Positions 8,256 through 19,004 are shown, numbered from the stretch's first letter. The stretch is DNA of 64,000 bases from Paenibacillus lentus (GCF_003931855.1 NZ_CP034248.1:2232001-2296000); one strand, 5' to 3'. Numbers and translations are program-made. Notes: a model not told the origin generated them from the sequence alone.

Positions 8256-9512
8256 ATGTTTAAATTCAACGATGAAAAAGGACAGCTGAAATGCTCATTC
8301 TGTGGCAAATCGCAGGAGCAGGTTCGGAAGCTTGTCGCCGGACCGGGCGTTTATATATGTGACGAGTGCATCGAGCTATGCACGGAGATTGTAGAAGAGG
8401 AACTTGGTCACGAAGAGGAGTTAGATTTGAAGGAAATTCCTAAGCCGAAGGAAATTCGCGACATTTTGGATCAATATGTCATCGGCCAGGAGCAGGCAAA
8501 GAAATCACTATCCGTAGCGGTGTATAACCACTACAAACGTGTAAATATTCAAGGCAAGGTCGACGATGTTGAACTGCAGAAGAGCAATATTTTGCTGCTG
8601 GGTCCTACGGGCTCCGGTAAGACATTGCTGGCGCAGACGATGGCGAGAATATTGAACGTGCCATTTGCAATTGCGGATGCGACTTCTCTGACGGAAGCCG
8701 GGTATGTTGGCGAAGATGTGGAGAATATTTTGCTGAAATTGATCCAAGCAGCTGATTATGACGTGGAGAAGGCGGAACGCGGCATCATTTATATCGATGA
8801 AATTGATAAAGTGGCCCGTAAATCCGAGAATCCGTCCATTACTCGTGACGTATCTGGTGAAGGAGTGCAGCAGGCTCTCCTCAAAATATTGGAAGGCACA
8901 GTAGCATCTGTTCCTCCGCAAGGTGGACGCAAACATCCGCATCAGGAATTTATTCAAATCGATACGACAAACATTTTGTTTATTTGCGGCGGAGCCTTTG
9001 ATGGTCTGGAGCAAATGATAAAGCGTCGGATTGGTAAAAAGATTATTGGTTTTAATGCGATGAGCGAAGGTCAAAAGGATCTTAAGCCAGGCGAATATCT
9101 CTCCATGGTTCTTCCGGAGGACTTGCTTAAATTCGGCTTGATTCCTGAATTTGTCGGTCGCTTGCCGGTTATTTCTACCCTAGAGCCGTTGGATGAGAAC
9201 ACATTGGTGCGCATTTTGTCCGAACCGAAGAATGCTTTGGTGAAGCAGTACCAGAAGCTGCTTGAGCTTGACAATGTGAACTTGACCTTTGAAACGAAGG
9301 CGCTGGAAGCTATTGCTCAAGAGGCGATTAAACGGAATACAGGCGCCCGCGGACTTCGGGCAATCATTGAAGGCATCATGCTCGATTTGATGTATGAAGT
9401 TCCTTCGCGTGAGGATATTACAGATTGCGTCATTACGGAGAAGGTGGTTCAGGATAAGATGGTTCCTGAGCTCCAGCCGAAGAAGAACAAGAAGCAAGAA
9501 GAGAGCGCGTAA
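8256..9512 (+). CDS. clpX: ATP-dependent Clp protease ATP-binding subunit ClpX
   Basis: 418 residues. The N-terminal zinc-binding domain has Cys13, Cys16, Cys35 and Cys38 (CSFC...CDEC). The AAA+ module has Walker A GPTGSGKT and Walker [10 protein letters not shown]. The KKIIGF loop that docks on ClpP is present, so it should work with the adjacent ClpP. It unfolds substrates and feeds them to the protease. GGGGTG precedes the ATG. Confidence 0.99.
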   Translation: MFKFNDEKGQLKCSFCGKSQEQVRKLVAGPGVYICDECIELCTEIVEEELGHEEELDLKEIPKPKEIRDILDQYVIGQEQAKKSLSVAVYNHYKRVNIQGKVDDVELQKSNILLLGPTGSGKTLLAQTMARILNVPFAIADATSLTEAGYVGEDVENILLKLIQAADYDVEKAERGIIYIDEIDKVARKSENPSITRDVSGEGVQQALLKILEGTVASVPPQGGRKHPHQEFIQIDTTNILFICGGAFDGLEQMIKRRIGKKIIGFNAMSEGQKDLKPGEYLSMVLPEDLLKFGLIPEFVGRLPVISTLEPLDENTLVRILSEPKNALVKQYQKLLELDNVNLTFETKALEAIAQEAIKRNTGARGLRAIIEGIMLDLMYEVPSREDITDCVITEKVVQDKMVPELQPKKNKKQEESA

Positions 9513-9630
9513 GCCTACTTGGCGATTACGCTACAAAATAGATGTCTAGTCCTCCACCTTTGCGAGAAGCGCGTCAAGTTACGTGTTCGCTTGCAGGGGT
9601 GGAGCTTTGACGTTATGGGAGAGACATGAA

Positions 9631-10755
9631 ATGACATTCTTGAGACAAGATACCCGGCCGGTCAAAGTAGGTAATCTAACGATCGGCGGCAGTAACGACG
9701 TAATCATTCAGAGCATGTGTACGACCAAGACAGCAGATGTGGCCGCAACAGTGGCTGAAATCCACCAGCTTGAGGAAGCGGGCTGCCAATTGGTTCGCGT
9801 GACCGTGAATAATGAAGAAGCTGCAGCGGCGATCAAGGAAATCAAGAAGCAGATTCACATACCGCTTGTGGCAGATATTCATTTTAATTACAAACTAGCA
9901 CTACTAGCCATTGAGAACGGTATTGATAAGGTTCGGATTAATCCAGGGAATATCGGCCGTAGAGAAAAGGTTGAAGCTGTCGTAAAAGCCTGCAAGGAAA
10001 AGGGCATTCCGATTCGTATCGGGGTAAATGCAGGATCCCTTGAAAATCATTTGCTCGAAAAATATGGCTATCCTACGCCGGAGGCAATGGTAGAGAGTGC
10101 GTTGTTCCACATCGGAATTTTGGAAGAGCTTGATTTTCACGATATCATCGTGTCGCTCAAGGCGTCTGATGTACCTATGGCTATTGCTGCGTATTCCAAA
10201 GCGGCGGAGGTTATCCCTTATCCGTTGCATCTCGGCATAACCGAGGCAGGAACGTTATTCTCGGGTACCGTCAAAAGTGCAGCTGGCATTGGGGCGCTGC
10301 TATCCATGGGCATCGGTTCTACGCTTCGTATTTCATTGAGTGCCGACCCTGTTGAGGAAGTGAAGGTGGCTCGAGAGCTGCTCAAAACTTTTGGTTTAAT
10401 TTCAAACGCCGCGACATTGGTGTCTTGCCCGACCTGCGGACGGCTGGATATCGACCTGTTTGCTATTGCGAATGAAGTGGAAGACTATATCGCCAATCTG
10501 AAAGTGCCGATTAAGGTTTCTGTACTCGGCTGCGCCGTGAATGGGCCGGGCGAAGCGCGCGAAGCTGACATCGGCATCGCCGGAGCGCGTGGTGAGGGTC
10601 TTCTGTTCCGATATGGAGAAATGATCCGTAAAGTACCGGAAGCGGACTTAGTTTCGGAGTTGAAGAAGGAAATCGACCACATCGTGGAAGTCTATGAAGC
10701 GACAGGCGAAATTCCTGGTCGTAAAGAGCACCGGGCAGCGAACGCAAAGGCATAG
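9631..10755 (+). CDS. ispG: 4-hydroxy-3-methylbut-2-enyl-diphosphate synthase (IspG/GcpE)
   Basis: 374 residues from ATG 9631, which has GGGAGAG upstream. An in-frame ATG at 9583 adds 16 residues that do not look native. The enzyme converts MEcPP to HMBPP in the non-mevalonate isoprenoid pathway. Iron-sulphur ligands are visible in SCPTCGR and in GCAVNGPGE. The TIM-barrel start ([15 protein letters not shown]) and the [17 protein letters not shown] segment are typical. Placement between clpX and lonB is an interruption of the Bacillus order clpX-lonB. Confidence 0.96.
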   Translation: MTFLRQDTRPVKVGNLTIGGSNDVIIQSMCTTKTADVAATVAEIHQLEEAGCQLVRVTVNNEEAAAAIKEIKKQIHIPLVADIHFNYKLALLAIENGIDKVRINPGNIGRREKVEAVVKACKEKGIPIRIGVNAGSLENHLLEKYGYPTPEAMVESALFHIGILEELDFHDIIVSLKASDVPMAIAAYSKAAEVIPYPLHLGITEAGTLFSGTVKSAAGIGALLSMGIGSTLRISLSADPVEEVKVARELLKTFGLISNAATLVSCPTCGRLDIDLFAIANEVEDYIANLKVPIKVSVLGCAVNGPGEAREADIGIAGARGEGLLFRYGEMIRKVPEADLVSELKKEIDHIVEVYEATGEIPGRKEHRAANAKA

Positions 10756-10858
10756 TATGGGCATTGAATGTGCACAAATACAAGCAATAAGTACTTGCGT
10801 TGTGTTCTGTTCCATTAAATATGAATGAGTACGAGCGCAAGACAAGTGTGGAAATGAT

Positions 10859-11160
10859 ATGAACGAAACCGTTAACCGCACTGTAAACCATACTGTGCAC
10901 CGTAAACCAAACCGATCAGTAAACCAAAAACTGGCCTGTAAACTAACTGACCCTAAAGCCAACATTAAACCGTATTGTGTACACACACACATACCCACCA
11001 TAAAGCGGTTATGCACAATCGTAAACCATACTGTACACCGTAAAGCGTTATGTAAGCCGTAAACTGTACAGTACACCGTAAAGTGGTTATGTAAGCCGTA
11101 AACCATAATGTAAACTCTAAAGCGTTAAATAAACCGTAAACCGTACTGTAAATAGTGCAG
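10859..11160 (+). repeat. Degenerate TAAACCG repeat array after ispG
   Basis: A 300-base non-coding stretch dominated by TAAACCG-like words. From 11022 to 11155 it resolves into seven tandem 19-20 bp units (starts 11022, 11041, 11060, 11079, 11099, 11118, 11137), each a 12-mer like TAAACCGTACTG followed by a 7-mer like TAAACCG or TACACCG. Alternate units match better, giving a 38-39 bp higher-order period. The upstream part (10859-11021) is the same material more decayed and includes a (CA)n tract near 10979. The open frame at 10859-11062 is only the translation of this repeat. Confidence 0.8.
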
Positions 11161-11178
11161 TTTGCGGTTTTTTTTTAT
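11138..11178 (+). terminator. Terminator at the end of the repeat array
   Basis: AAACCG (11138-11143) pairs with CGGTTT (11165-11170), and CTG with CAG inside, followed by a run of nine or more T. The last repeat unit supplies the left arm, so the array and the terminator are fused. It is the first terminator after ispG. The bases from 11179 to 11349 show nothing recognisable. Confidence 0.7.
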
Positions 11179-11355
11179 ATTTAGATTGCTGGGCGGACGT
11201 TATTGGATATCTTGTTTTTTTGCATGCTTTAGTTTGTTTTTAAGGCACAAGAGGCTAAATAGTTCTTGTTATATACGGTACCCTATACGTTGGCGAGTGT
11301 GGCATCCATCTAGTTGTCTAGTTTCATAATGAATTTAAAGACTAAATGTATTTCA

Positions 11356-12825
11356 TCAGACTGTTGAAGTAATTGATTTTCTATGCAAGAAAACATACTT
11401 TCCACGGAAATCCAGAATCGAAAGGATTAAAATATAAGGTGAGTTCCCGTTTGTACGAGAAAAAAGCTTGGCTAGGTGCCTTGCTATTTTCTTAATGTTC
11501 TGCACTATGGCAGTCATCAGTGCTTGTTCCTGCACTTTTTCCCGGCCACGCAAACGGGAAATGCGAAGCCCATGGAGCACTTTGGCATCCGCGAAGCTTC
11601 GCTCAACTGTTTTACAACGGAGCTTATACAAGATCTGTCCTGAAGAGCTACGGTAATTCGCTTCTACTCGCTCTTTAAACCCTTCCCAAACATGCCGCTG
11701 AATTTTACGTTTACGATTTTTGCTTGATGTACAGCTATCCAATAATGGGCATTGGCCACATAAGTCAGGGTTGGACATATATTCTTTGTATCCATTGCGA
11801 TTAGTTGTGTGGTAAGTCAGCTTAGATCCATTGGGACATATATAAGCGTCTTGTTGCGGGTCATAGGAAAACTCTTCTTTGGGTATAGTCCCCTCTGCTG
11901 TAGGGGCATTACGAGTAGCGATGACACTGAAAACACCCATCTCGCTTGTTTTTTTGCATATGTAGGGCGTCATATATCCTGAATCCAAAGCAACAGCTTC
12001 TAACGTATTGTGAAAGTCAAATGTATCGATCTGTCTTTGAAGTCTTTCTATATAAACGGTTGAGTCATTCACATTTCCAGGGGTAACATGGACATCCGTA
12101 ATGAGATTGAATTTGTGATCGACTGTACGATGATCCAAATAATAAAACCCTTCGGGTTTGCCTTTACGCTTCATAAAGCCACTTTCTGGATCGGTGTTAC
12201 TCACTCGCAGTTTTTTTTCAATCGTTTCGTTTTTCACGGGCGGCAGCGGCTTTTTTCCATGACGCTCTCGTTCTTGATTAACAGCTGTCTCCAATTCTTT
12301 TAAATATTCAAGGGGCGTTTCCGTCACAACTTGCATCGATGAACGATTTTTATTCGCGTTAGCTTGGATGTGCGTTGAATCAGTAATGAGAACACGTCCC
12401 CCTACCATGTTATGACGGATGGCCAAACGGACTACTTCGTCAAAAATGTCTTGAAAAATGGTAGATCCTTTGAATCGCACATTACGGTTGTAACTAATCG
12501 TCGAGTGATCCGGCACAGGATCCGTTAAGCCTAGACCGAGGAACCAGCGGTAGGCTACGTCCGTTTTAATTTCTTGCTCTAATTGCCTTTCGGAGTGAAT
12601 GCCATACAAATAACCAATCAGCATCATTTTGAAAAGGCGAATCGGGTGAATTGGAGGCCTCCCTAATGTGCCGTGATAGTAGGGGCGAGTCATCTCCGTA
12701 ATAAATGAAAAATCTACGTTTTCATCAATGATTCGTAGTAAATGATCTTTTGGTACAAGCATATCTATACTAACCAATTCAATTTGATTTCTATCTTGTT
12801 GAATGTTAGGCAATTCGCACACCAC
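11356..12825 (-). CDS. IS1182-family transposase, copy 2
   Basis: 489 residues and the same domains and catalytic motifs as the 364-1833 copy. Differences are Cys for Arg at residue 3 and Val for Ile in the [10 protein letters not shown] segment. The stop codon is again completed by the first base of the target duplication (TG from the IS, A from ATGAAAT in transposase orientation). It has no frameshifts, so it is probably functional. Confidence 0.95.
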   Translation of the reverse strand: MVCELPNIQQDRNQIELVSIDMLVPKDHLLRIIDENVDFSFITEMTRPYYHGTLGRPPIHPIRLFKMMLIGYLYGIHSERQLEQEIKTDVAYRWFLGLGLTDPVPDHSTISYNRNVRFKGSTIFQDIFDEVVRLAIRHNMVGGRVLITDSTHIQANANKNRSSMQVVTETPLEYLKELETAVNQERERHGKKPLPPVKNETIEKKLRVSNTDPESGFMKRKGKPEGFYYLDHRTVDHKFNLITDVHVTPGNVNDSTVYIERLQRQIDTFDFHNTLEAVALDSGYMTPYICKKTSEMGVFSVIATRNAPTAEGTIPKEEFSYDPQQDAYICPNGSKLTYHTTNRNGYKEYMSNPDLCGQCPLLDSCTSSKNRKRKIQRHVWEGFKERVEANYRSSSGQILYKLRCKTVERSFADAKVLHGLRISRLRGREKVQEQALMTAIVQNIKKIARHLAKLFSRTNGNSPYILILSILDFRGKYVFLHRKSITSTV

Positions 12826-12901
12826 ACTTTCAATATATTACCTATATTATACCAAATTAACGCGGTAATGTGATCTAGATAGGGGCTTTTTCAACAGTCT
12901 G
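11357..12901 (-). mobile_element. IS1182-family insertion sequence, copy 2
   Basis: 1545 bp, the same length and ends as copy 1, inserted in the opposite orientation. It is flanked by the 7-bp direct repeat ATTTCAT at 11350-11356 and 12902-12908, so it arrived by simple transposition. It sits between the ispG terminator and the IS3 element and breaks no visible gene. Confidence 0.93.
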
Positions 12902-13090
12902 ATTTCATGCAGTTGGATTGCTTTGTTTCAAAAAAATACTTGGGCTAAATGGAAATCATGTAGTTAGTTTACCTGAATTGGATCGAATAGCCGTAATAGC
13001 CTAGAAGTAAATGTAGGGTTGCAACTAGAATAAAAAGTGGACAGTCCTTAAGTGAACCTAGATAATAATCCTTAAGGGAGAGATGTCCGG

Positions 13091-13405
13091 ATGGAACGTA
13101 ATAGTTACAGTGAAGAGTTTAAGAAGCAGACAGTGAAGTATATTTTAGAGCAAAGTAAGTCCATGCCGCAGTTGGCCGAAGAACTCGGTATATCTGCCGG
13201 TGTGTTGCACAACTGGAAAGCACTTTACCGCGATGAAATCCAGCTGGAATCTTTAGTCACACCGGAGAGAGTGCGTCAACTCGAACAACAACTGCGTAAA
13301 AAGGAACTGGAGAATCAAGAGAAGGAGCGGGAAAATCAAGATCTCCAGGAAGAACTCGCTATATTAAAAAAGGCGCTGCACATCTTCAGCAAAGAAAGGA
13401 ACTGA
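13091..13405 (+). CDS. IS3-family transposase OrfA
   Basis: 104 residues. A helix-turn-helix (YSEEFKKQTVKYI...LAEELGISAGVLHNWKALY) is followed by a leucine-zipper-like coiled coil (residues 57-95). Near its end the in-phase heptamer A AAA AAG (13366-13372) is a canonical -1 frameshift signal. Slipping there fuses OrfA to OrfB and produces the active OrfAB transposase. OrfA alone usually acts as a regulator. GGGAGAGATG stands before the start. Confidence 0.93.
   Translation: MERNSYSEEFKKQTVKYILEQSKSMPQLAEELGISAGVLHNWKALYRDEIQLESLVTPERVRQLEQQLRKKELENQEKERENQDLQEELAILKKALHIFSKERN
13366..13372 (+). other. Programmed -1 ribosomal frameshift site
   Basis: A AAA AAG with AAA and AAG exactly in the OrfA codon phase (codons at 13367 and 13370). 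After a -1 slip the frame continues GAAHLQQRKELRFQFIEEHR straight into OrfB with no stop, which is the expected OrfAB junction. Confidence 0.88.
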
Positions 13406-13443
13406 GGTTCCAATTCATTGAAGAACATCGCTCCGAGTTTTCG

Positions 13444-14274
13444 GTGGAGAAGATGTGCAAGGTTTTACAAGTGTCTCGGAGTGGCTTCTACAAGTGGCAA
13501 AAGGCATTGCCTAGCGAGCAGAAACTTCGAAAGGCGAAGGTTCTGGAGAGAGTCAAGTATCATTTTCATGACTCCGGGGAACGCTACGGCAGTCCTAAGA
13601 TTACCCGAATGCTGTGGAAAGAGCGTATCCAGGTCGCGGAGCGCACAGTTAGCATCTACATGAAAGAACTGGGGTTGCGTTCTTGTGTCTCCCGTAAATT
13701 TAAGGTGCAGACGACCGATTCCAATCATGACTCACCCATTGCTCCCAATGAGTTGAACCAGAACTTTGCCGTATCTGAACCGAACAAAGTGTGGGTTGCA
13801 GATATTACCTACATCCCCTGCCGAGAAGGACGGCTGTACTTGGCTAGTCTGATGGATCTGTGCACACGCGAGATCGTGGGTTGGCGTCTTTACGGCCGGA
13901 TGACAACAGAACTTGTCTTAGATGCTCTAGAGGCCGCATATGATGCGAAAAAACCAGGTAAGGGATTGCTTCACCATTCCGATCGCGGTTCACAGTACGC
14001 ATCGAAGGAGTACCGTGACAAGCTGGAATCGTATTCCATGAAGGTTAGCATGAGTCGTAAAGGGAATTGCTACGATAACGCTTGTATCGAGTCATTTCAC
14101 AGCATCTTGAAAAAAGAACTCATCTACAGAACGAAGTTCAAGACCAAACAACAGGCTTACGAGACCATTTACAGGTACATTGAATTTTTCTACAACCGCA
14201 AACGAATCCACAGTTCAATCGGCTATGTGTCGCCGGTTCAATTTGCTGCGCAATTCAAGAAGGAGACGGCGTAA
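13444..14274 (+). CDS. IS3-family transposase OrfB (DDE integrase domain)
   Basis: 276 residues as an isolated frame. In the cell it is probably made mainly as the frameshifted OrfAB fusion, since the frame is open upstream to the slip site. It contains the HTH_21-like segment (HDSGERYGSPKITRML) and the rve integrase core. DDE residues lie in WVADITYI, HHSDRGSQY and ACIESFHS, with the last two separated by the usual 35 residues. It ends with the family signature YNRKRIHSSIGYVSPVQF. Intact. Confidence 0.95.
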   Translation: MEKMCKVLQVSRSGFYKWQKALPSEQKLRKAKVLERVKYHFHDSGERYGSPKITRMLWKERIQVAERTVSIYMKELGLRSCVSRKFKVQTTDSNHDSPIAPNELNQNFAVSEPNKVWVADITYIPCREGRLYLASLMDLCTREIVGWRLYGRMTTELVLDALEAAYDAKKPGKGLLHHSDRGSQYASKEYRDKLESYSMKVSMSRKGNCYDNACIESFHSILKKELIYRTKFKTKQQAYETIYRYIEFFYNRKRIHSSIGYVSPVQFAAQFKKETA

Positions 14275-14310
14275 ACTTTCACTTAATAGGTGTCCACTTT
14301 CTTGACAGAA

Positions 14311-14619
14311 GTCCAGGTTTACAGTTAGTTGCCTCTGACATGGTGAAAATCAGCGAATTTACTGTATGAATACATTTAGGTTTAATTTAGACACCTTGGT
14401 GTCCCTTGGTTTTGCCATACCAACCATAGAGACGGCCCATCCCCAAAGGAATGCTCAGATCCCGAAGCCTGACGAACCTTCACGAATGGAGGTCGAGTTC
14501 TTTTGAAAAGTAAGCTGAATGACGTTTATTCATTACAATTTAGCTATTATCTGCGTTTTATGAGGAACGAATAGGGCAATACTACCATGTATCAGTAAAT
14601 GTGTGGGAGGATCTGTGTA
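14311..14619. other. Intergenic region before lonB
   Basis: No gene seen. It contains one small perfect hairpin, GACACC-TT-GGTGTC (14390-14403), without a T run. The only other thing noticed is GGGAGG just before lonB. No convincing promoter was found. Confidence 0.4.
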
Positions 14620-16329
14620 ATGGAGCTAAATGTAATTTTGATGTCCGTACAAATGTTTTTTGCCGTGGTGATTGGTCTATATTTCTGGAATCAGCTTCGC
14701 AGTCAGAGGGGGAATCGAACCGCGGTAGATAAAGAGTCGCGCAAAGAAATGGAGAAACTGCGCAAATTACGGGCGGTTTCATTAACGAAGCCGCTGGCGG
14801 AACGTACGCGTCCGGCTACAATGAATGACATCGTCGGCCAGAAGGATGGACTTCGGGCTTTGAAGGCCGCATTATGTAGTGCTAATCCTCAGCACGTCAT
14901 TATTTATGGCCCGCCGGGGGTCGGTAAGACGGCTGCGGCTAGAGTAGTCATGGAAGAAGCGAAGAAAAATCCGATATCCCCGTTTAAAGCAGACGCCAAA
15001 TTTATTGAAATGGATGCGACAATTGCGAGGTTTGATGAGAGAGGGATTGCTGATCCGCTTATTGGTTCGGTTCACGATCCGATTTATCAAGGAGCAGGTG
15101 CTATGGGGGTTGCAGGAATTCCCCAGCCGAAGCCGGGGGCGGTGACCAAGGCGCATGGCGGTATTTTGTTTATTGATGAAATCGGGGAGCTTCATTCTAT
15201 TCAAATGAATAAAATGCTAAAGGTGCTTGAAGATCGCAAGGTGTATCTGGAAAGTGCCTACTATAATTCCGAGGATTCTGGAACTCCTGCATATATCCAT
15301 GATATATTCCAAAACGGATTGCCTGCCGATTTCCGCTTGGTCGGAGCGACCACTCGTTCTTCCCATGAAATTCCCCCGGCACTCCGTTCCCGCTGCATGG
15401 AAATTTACTTTCGTCCGCTGCTGCCGGATGAGATCGCCCAAATTGCCGAGGATGCGGTAAAAAGAATCGGCTTCCAGCCGTGTCCTGAGGCGATTGAAGT
15501 TATTAAGAAATTTGCGACCAATGGGCGGGAGGCAGTGAACATGGTTCAGCTTGCGGCAGGGCTTGCCTTGACCGAGCAGCGTGATCATTTGCTCGCTTCC
15601 GATTTGGAATGGGTGGCTACGAGCAGTCAGCTTTCACCGCGCCCGGATCGTAAGGTCAATGAGCAATCAGAAATTGGTGTGGTTAATGGGCTTGCTGTGT
15701 ATGGGCCTAACATGGGAACACTGCTAGACATTGAAGCTACGGCTGTTCCCGTCCAGAAAGGCAAGGGCGTCTATACCATTACAGGGGTGATCGATGAGGA
15801 AGAGATCGGTGGAGGCAATCGGACGCTCAGGCGCAAAAGCATGGCCAAAGGATCGGTGGAGAATGTGCTAACCGTGCTTAAAAGCGTCGGACTCCATCCG
15901 GCAAACTACAATCTTCACATTAATTTCCCGGGAGGGACGCCGATTGACGGTCCATCTGCTGGAATGGCTATAGCTACAGCGATTGCTTCCGCGATTAAGC
16001 GAGTACCGGTTGATAATCGGATCGCTATGACCGGAGAGTTAGGCATTCACGGCAAAGTGAAGCCGGTTGGCGGAGTGGTTGCCAAGGTCGAAGCCGCCTT
16101 CCAAGCTGGAGCGACAACGGTGCTCATTCCTAAGGATAACTGGCAGACACTATTTGAAGGCTTGCAGGGGCTGAGAGTCATTCCCGTAGAATCGATATCG
16201 GAGGCATTTCGCCATGTTTTTGGGCCTGAAGCGGAGAAAAATTTTGACCTGTCGCTAGGTGGAGATTCATTTGTTCCGACGCCGGCTCCGTTTCTGCACG
16301 CAGAATCTCCGCGAGGAGGCGCGATTTAA
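14620..16329 (+). CDS. lonB: ATP-dependent protease LonB
   Basis: 569 residues from ATG 14620 with GGGAGG upstream. An in-frame start at 14599 would precede the ribosome binding site. An N-terminal membrane segment (VILMSVQMFFAVVIGLYFW) anchors it. The AAA+ domain has Walker [11 protein letters not shown] and Walker B ILFIDEIGE. The Lon protease domain has the catalytic Ser in DGPSAGMA and the Lys in the GELGIHGKVKPVGGVVAKVEAA region. In Bacillus LonB is forespore-specific, under SigF. The neighbour is lon as usual. Confidence 0.96.
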   Translation: MELNVILMSVQMFFAVVIGLYFWNQLRSQRGNRTAVDKESRKEMEKLRKLRAVSLTKPLAERTRPATMNDIVGQKDGLRALKAALCSANPQHVIIYGPPGVGKTAAARVVMEEAKKNPISPFKADAKFIEMDATIARFDERGIADPLIGSVHDPIYQGAGAMGVAGIPQPKPGAVTKAHGGILFIDEIGELHSIQMNKMLKVLEDRKVYLESAYYNSEDSGTPAYIHDIFQNGLPADFRLVGATTRSSHEIPPALRSRCMEIYFRPLLPDEIAQIAEDAVKRIGFQPCPEAIEVIKKFATNGREAVNMVQLAAGLALTEQRDHLLASDLEWVATSSQLSPRPDRKVNEQSEIGVVNGLAVYGPNMGTLLDIEATAVPVQKGKGVYTITGVIDEEEIGGGNRTLRRKSMAKGSVENVLTVLKSVGLHPANYNLHINFPGGTPIDGPSAGMAIATAIASAIKRVPVDNRIAMTGELGIHGKVKPVGGVVAKVEAAFQAGATTVLIPKDNWQTLFEGLQGLRVIPVESISEAFRHVFGPEAEKNFDLSLGGDSFVPTPAPFLHAESPRGGAI

Positions 16330-16652
16330 CATTGGTTCTAGAATCTAAGGTATCTCAGCTATCTCAGAAGTCTAAGAAAAGGAAGTCTAGGTCTGCCTAG
16401 AAGTCTGTCTAGATAGATTTTTAGTCTGTGCATCCGTATCGGAATCCGGATAGGGGCGTAGTGTATCTTTATCGGAATTTGCTTAAATATAGACCGAAGT
16501 GTGTGTGCTGCTCGGGCTTAATAATGAGCTTTTCAGTCGGAGTGATTTATAGGGGCGGCTGCATGTGGCAGTCGCTCTTCGTTGGTGTTTTCAAGAAACA
16601 TTTGCTAAAATAGGACTAATATCTAACGAGAACGTTTGGAGGTGCGAAAGCG
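16330..16652. other. lonB-lon intergenic region with CTAG-rich hairpins
   Basis: No credible gene; the 61-codon frame at 16428-16613 has no ribosome binding site or family. From 16339 to 16425 the sequence repeats words such as AGAAGTCTA, TCTAGG and GTCTAGATAG. One perfect stem TCTAGG-TCTG-CCTAGA is followed by a second AGTCTGTCTAGATAGATTTTT, which may be the lonB terminator. The lon promoter is at the right end. Confidence 0.45.
16582..16611 (+). promoter_or_regulatory. Probable promoter of lon
   Basis: TTGGTG (16582-16587), an 18-base spacer, and the extended -10 TGCTAAAAT (TAAAAT at 16606-16611). Confidence 0.5.
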
Positions 16653-18989
16653 ATGGGATCCACTAAATCTAAAAGCCGTCGTTTTCCTTTATTGCCCTTA
16701 CGCGGCCTTCTCGTCTATCCGAGTATGGTTTTGCATTTGGATGTAGGCCGGGAGAAATCTGTAAAGGCGCTGGAAAAAGCGATGGTAGACGACAATTTGA
16801 TTCTCCTCTGTTCTCAATCTGAAGTGAACATTGAAGAGCCTACCCAGGAAGATATTTTTCGTATTGGTACAGTAGCGAAGGTTCGGCAGATGCTAAAGCT
16901 CCCTAATGGAACGATTCGTGTATTGGTTGAAGGGGTGGAGCGAGCCGAGATTATCGAATATTTGGATAATGATGAGCACTACGAGGTGCTTGCACAGGAA
17001 CGTCCCGAAGAGGAGAGGCTTGATCCTGAAGTAGATGCGCTTATGCGTACCGTGTTGACTCAATTTGAGCACTATATTAATTTGTCCAAGAAGGTCACGC
17101 CGGAGACGCTGGCTGCGGTGTCCGATATTGAAGAGGCTGGGCGTCTGGCCGATGTTATTACGAGCCACTTGTCGCTTAAAATTAAGGACAAACAGGAAAT
17201 TTTAGAGACGATTGATGTAAGTAAGCGGCTGGAGAAGCTGCTGGACATTTTAAATAACGAACGTGAAGTGTTGGAGTTGGAGCGCAAAATCAGCCAACGT
17301 GTTAAGAAGCAAATGGAGAAGACGCAGAAGGAATATTATTTGCGTGAACAGATGAAGGCGATCCAGAAGGAGCTCGGTGAAAAGGAAGGCCGGGCTGGTG
17401 AAGTAGAGGAACTGCGTGCCCAACTGGAGGAGAAGAATCCGCCAGAGCACGTTCGTGAGAAGGTTGAGAAAGAGATTGATCGATTGGAGAAAATGCCAGC
17501 TAGTTCTGCGGAAGGCGGTGTCATTCGCAATTATGTCGATTGGCTGCTGAGCTTGCCATGGAATGAAAGAACTGAGGATGATCTGGATTTGATCAAAGCG
17601 GAGCAAGTGCTCGATGAGGATCATTACGGTCTGGATAAGCCAAAGGAGCGCGTGCTGGAGTATTTGGCCGTGCAGAAGCTGGTGAAGAAGCTTAAAGGGC
17701 CGATACTCTGCCTTGTCGGACCGCCAGGCGTCGGAAAAACCTCGCTAGCTCGCTCGATTGCCCGTTCACTTGGACGGGAATTCGTCCGCATATCTTTGGG
17801 TGGTGTAAGAGACGAAGCTGAAATACGTGGACATCGCCGGACTTACGTGGGAGCGATGCCAGGTCGGGTTATTCAGGGCATGAAGACGGCAGGTACACTG
17901 AATCCTGTATTCCTGCTCGATGAGATCGATAAGATGGCCTCTGATTTTCGCGGAGATCCATCCTCAGCATTGCTTGAAGTGCTTGATCCTGAACAGAATA
18001 ATACCTTCAGCGACCACTTTATTGAATTGCCGTTTGATTTGTCGAACGTGATGTTCGTGACAACGGCGAATGCGGTTCATAACATCCCGAGACCCCTGCT
18101 GGATCGGATGGAAATGCTCTATATTCCAGGATATACCGAGCTAGAGAAGCTGCAGATCGCTTCGCGATATTTGCTACCCAAGCAGAAGCGCGATCATGGA
18201 CTCAGTCCGGAGCAGCTGGAAATTAGTGAGGAAAGTTTGCTGCGTACGATTCGGGAATATACCCGGGAATCGGGTGTGCGTAATTTGGAGCAGCAGGTCG
18301 CAGCCCTGTGCCGCAAAGCGGCCAAGAAAATCGTGTCGGAGAACGTGGAGAGCATCGTCATTGAACCAGATGAGATTAAGGATTACCTTGGCGTTCCGAA
18401 ATACAGGTATGGTGTAGCGGATCTGGAGGATCAAATCGGAACCGTAACAGGTTTGGCCTGGACGGAAGTCGGCGGCGAAACTCTTGTCATCGAGGTAACG
18501 GTCGTACCGGGAACCGGGAAGCTGACCTTGACTGGAAAGCTTGGTGATGTAATGAAAGAGTCTGCCCAAGCCGCTTTCAGCTATACAAGATCAAGAGCTG
18601 CGGAGTTGAATATTCCGCTTGATTTCCATGAGAAGAATGATATTCACATTCATATTCCAGAAGGAGCTATACCGAAAGACGGCCCTTCAGCTGGTATTAC
18701 GATAGCTACAGCGCTGATTTCCGCGTTAACGAACCGCTTCGTCTCTAAAGATGTCGCTATGACCGGGGAAATCACGCTACGGGGCCGCGTGCTACCGATC
18801 GGCGGCTTGAAAGAGAAGTCGCTGGCAGCTCACCGAGCTGGATATAAGAAAATATTGCTTCCCAAAGACAACGAACGCGATTTGCGCGATATTCCGGAGA
18901 GCGTGAAGGAAGATGTTGTGTTTGTTCCTGTGTCCCATATGGATCAGGTGCTGGAGCACGCCCTTGTAGATCAATCCGGGATCCATTAG
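16653..18989 (+). CDS. lon: ATP-dependent protease La (Lon)
   Basis: 778 residues, normal for LonA. The N-terminal substrate domain starts [17 protein letters not shown] coiled coil follows around residues 190-270. The AAA+ module has Walker [10 protein letters not shown] and Walker [10 protein letters not shown]. The Ser-Lys protease domain has the Ser in [12 protein letters not shown] and the Lys in [14 protein letters not shown]. It degrades damaged and regulatory proteins. GGAGGTG precedes the ATG, and engB follows after 15 bases. Confidence 0.98.
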   Translation: MGSTKSKSRRFPLLPLRGLLVYPSMVLHLDVGREKSVKALEKAMVDDNLILLCSQSEVNIEEPTQEDIFRIGTVAKVRQMLKLPNGTIRVLVEGVERAEIIEYLDNDEHYEVLAQERPEEERLDPEVDALMRTVLTQFEHYINLSKKVTPETLAAVSDIEEAGRLADVITSHLSLKIKDKQEILETIDVSKRLEKLLDILNNEREVLELERKISQRVKKQMEKTQKEYYLREQMKAIQKELGEKEGRAGEVEELRAQLEEKNPPEHVREKVEKEIDRLEKMPASSAEGGVIRNYVDWLLSLPWNERTEDDLDLIKAEQVLDEDHYGLDKPKERVLEYLAVQKLVKKLKGPILCLVGPPGVGKTSLARSIARSLGREFVRISLGGVRDEAEIRGHRRTYVGAMPGRVIQGMKTAGTLNPVFLLDEIDKMASDFRGDPSSALLEVLDPEQNNTFSDHFIELPFDLSNVMFVTTANAVHNIPRPLLDRMEMLYIPGYTELEKLQIASRYLLPKQKRDHGLSPEQLEISEESLLRTIREYTRESGVRNLEQQVAALCRKAAKKIVSENVESIVIEPDEIKDYLGVPKYRYGVADLEDQIGTVTGLAWTEVGGETLVIEVTVVPGTGKLTLTGKLGDVMKESAQAAFSYTRSRAAELNIPLDFHEKNDIHIHIPEGAIPKDGPSAGITIATALISALTNRFVSKDVAMTGEITLRGRVLPIGGLKEKSLAAHRAGYKKILLPKDNERDLRDIPESVKEDVVFVPVSHMDQVLEHALVDQSGIH

Positions 18990-19004
18990 AGAGGAATTCG
19001 ACTT

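Larger units (their letters stand above)
13031..14307 (+). mobile_element. IS3-family insertion sequence (approximate ends)
   Basis: Two overlapping transposase frames lie between imperfect inverted repeats. The left end reads AAAAAGTGGACAGTCCTTAAGTGAA. The right end, reverse complemented, reads AGAAAGTGGACACCTATTAAGTGAAA. Shared blocks are GTGGACA and TTAAGTGAA. A possible 3-bp duplication GAA (13028-13030 and 14308-14310) would fix the ends, but the outermost bases do not match well, so the boundaries may be off by a few bases. Confidence 0.8.

Noticed and set aside
10859-11062. 67-codon frame rich in NHTVHRK
   Set aside because: It follows the TAAACC repeat words and lacks a ribosome binding site; it extends into the array rather than ending before it.
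10859-11170. Possible CRISPR array
   Set aside because: The units are short, degenerate and directly abutting, with no conserved repeat separated by unique spacers, and no cas genes are near.
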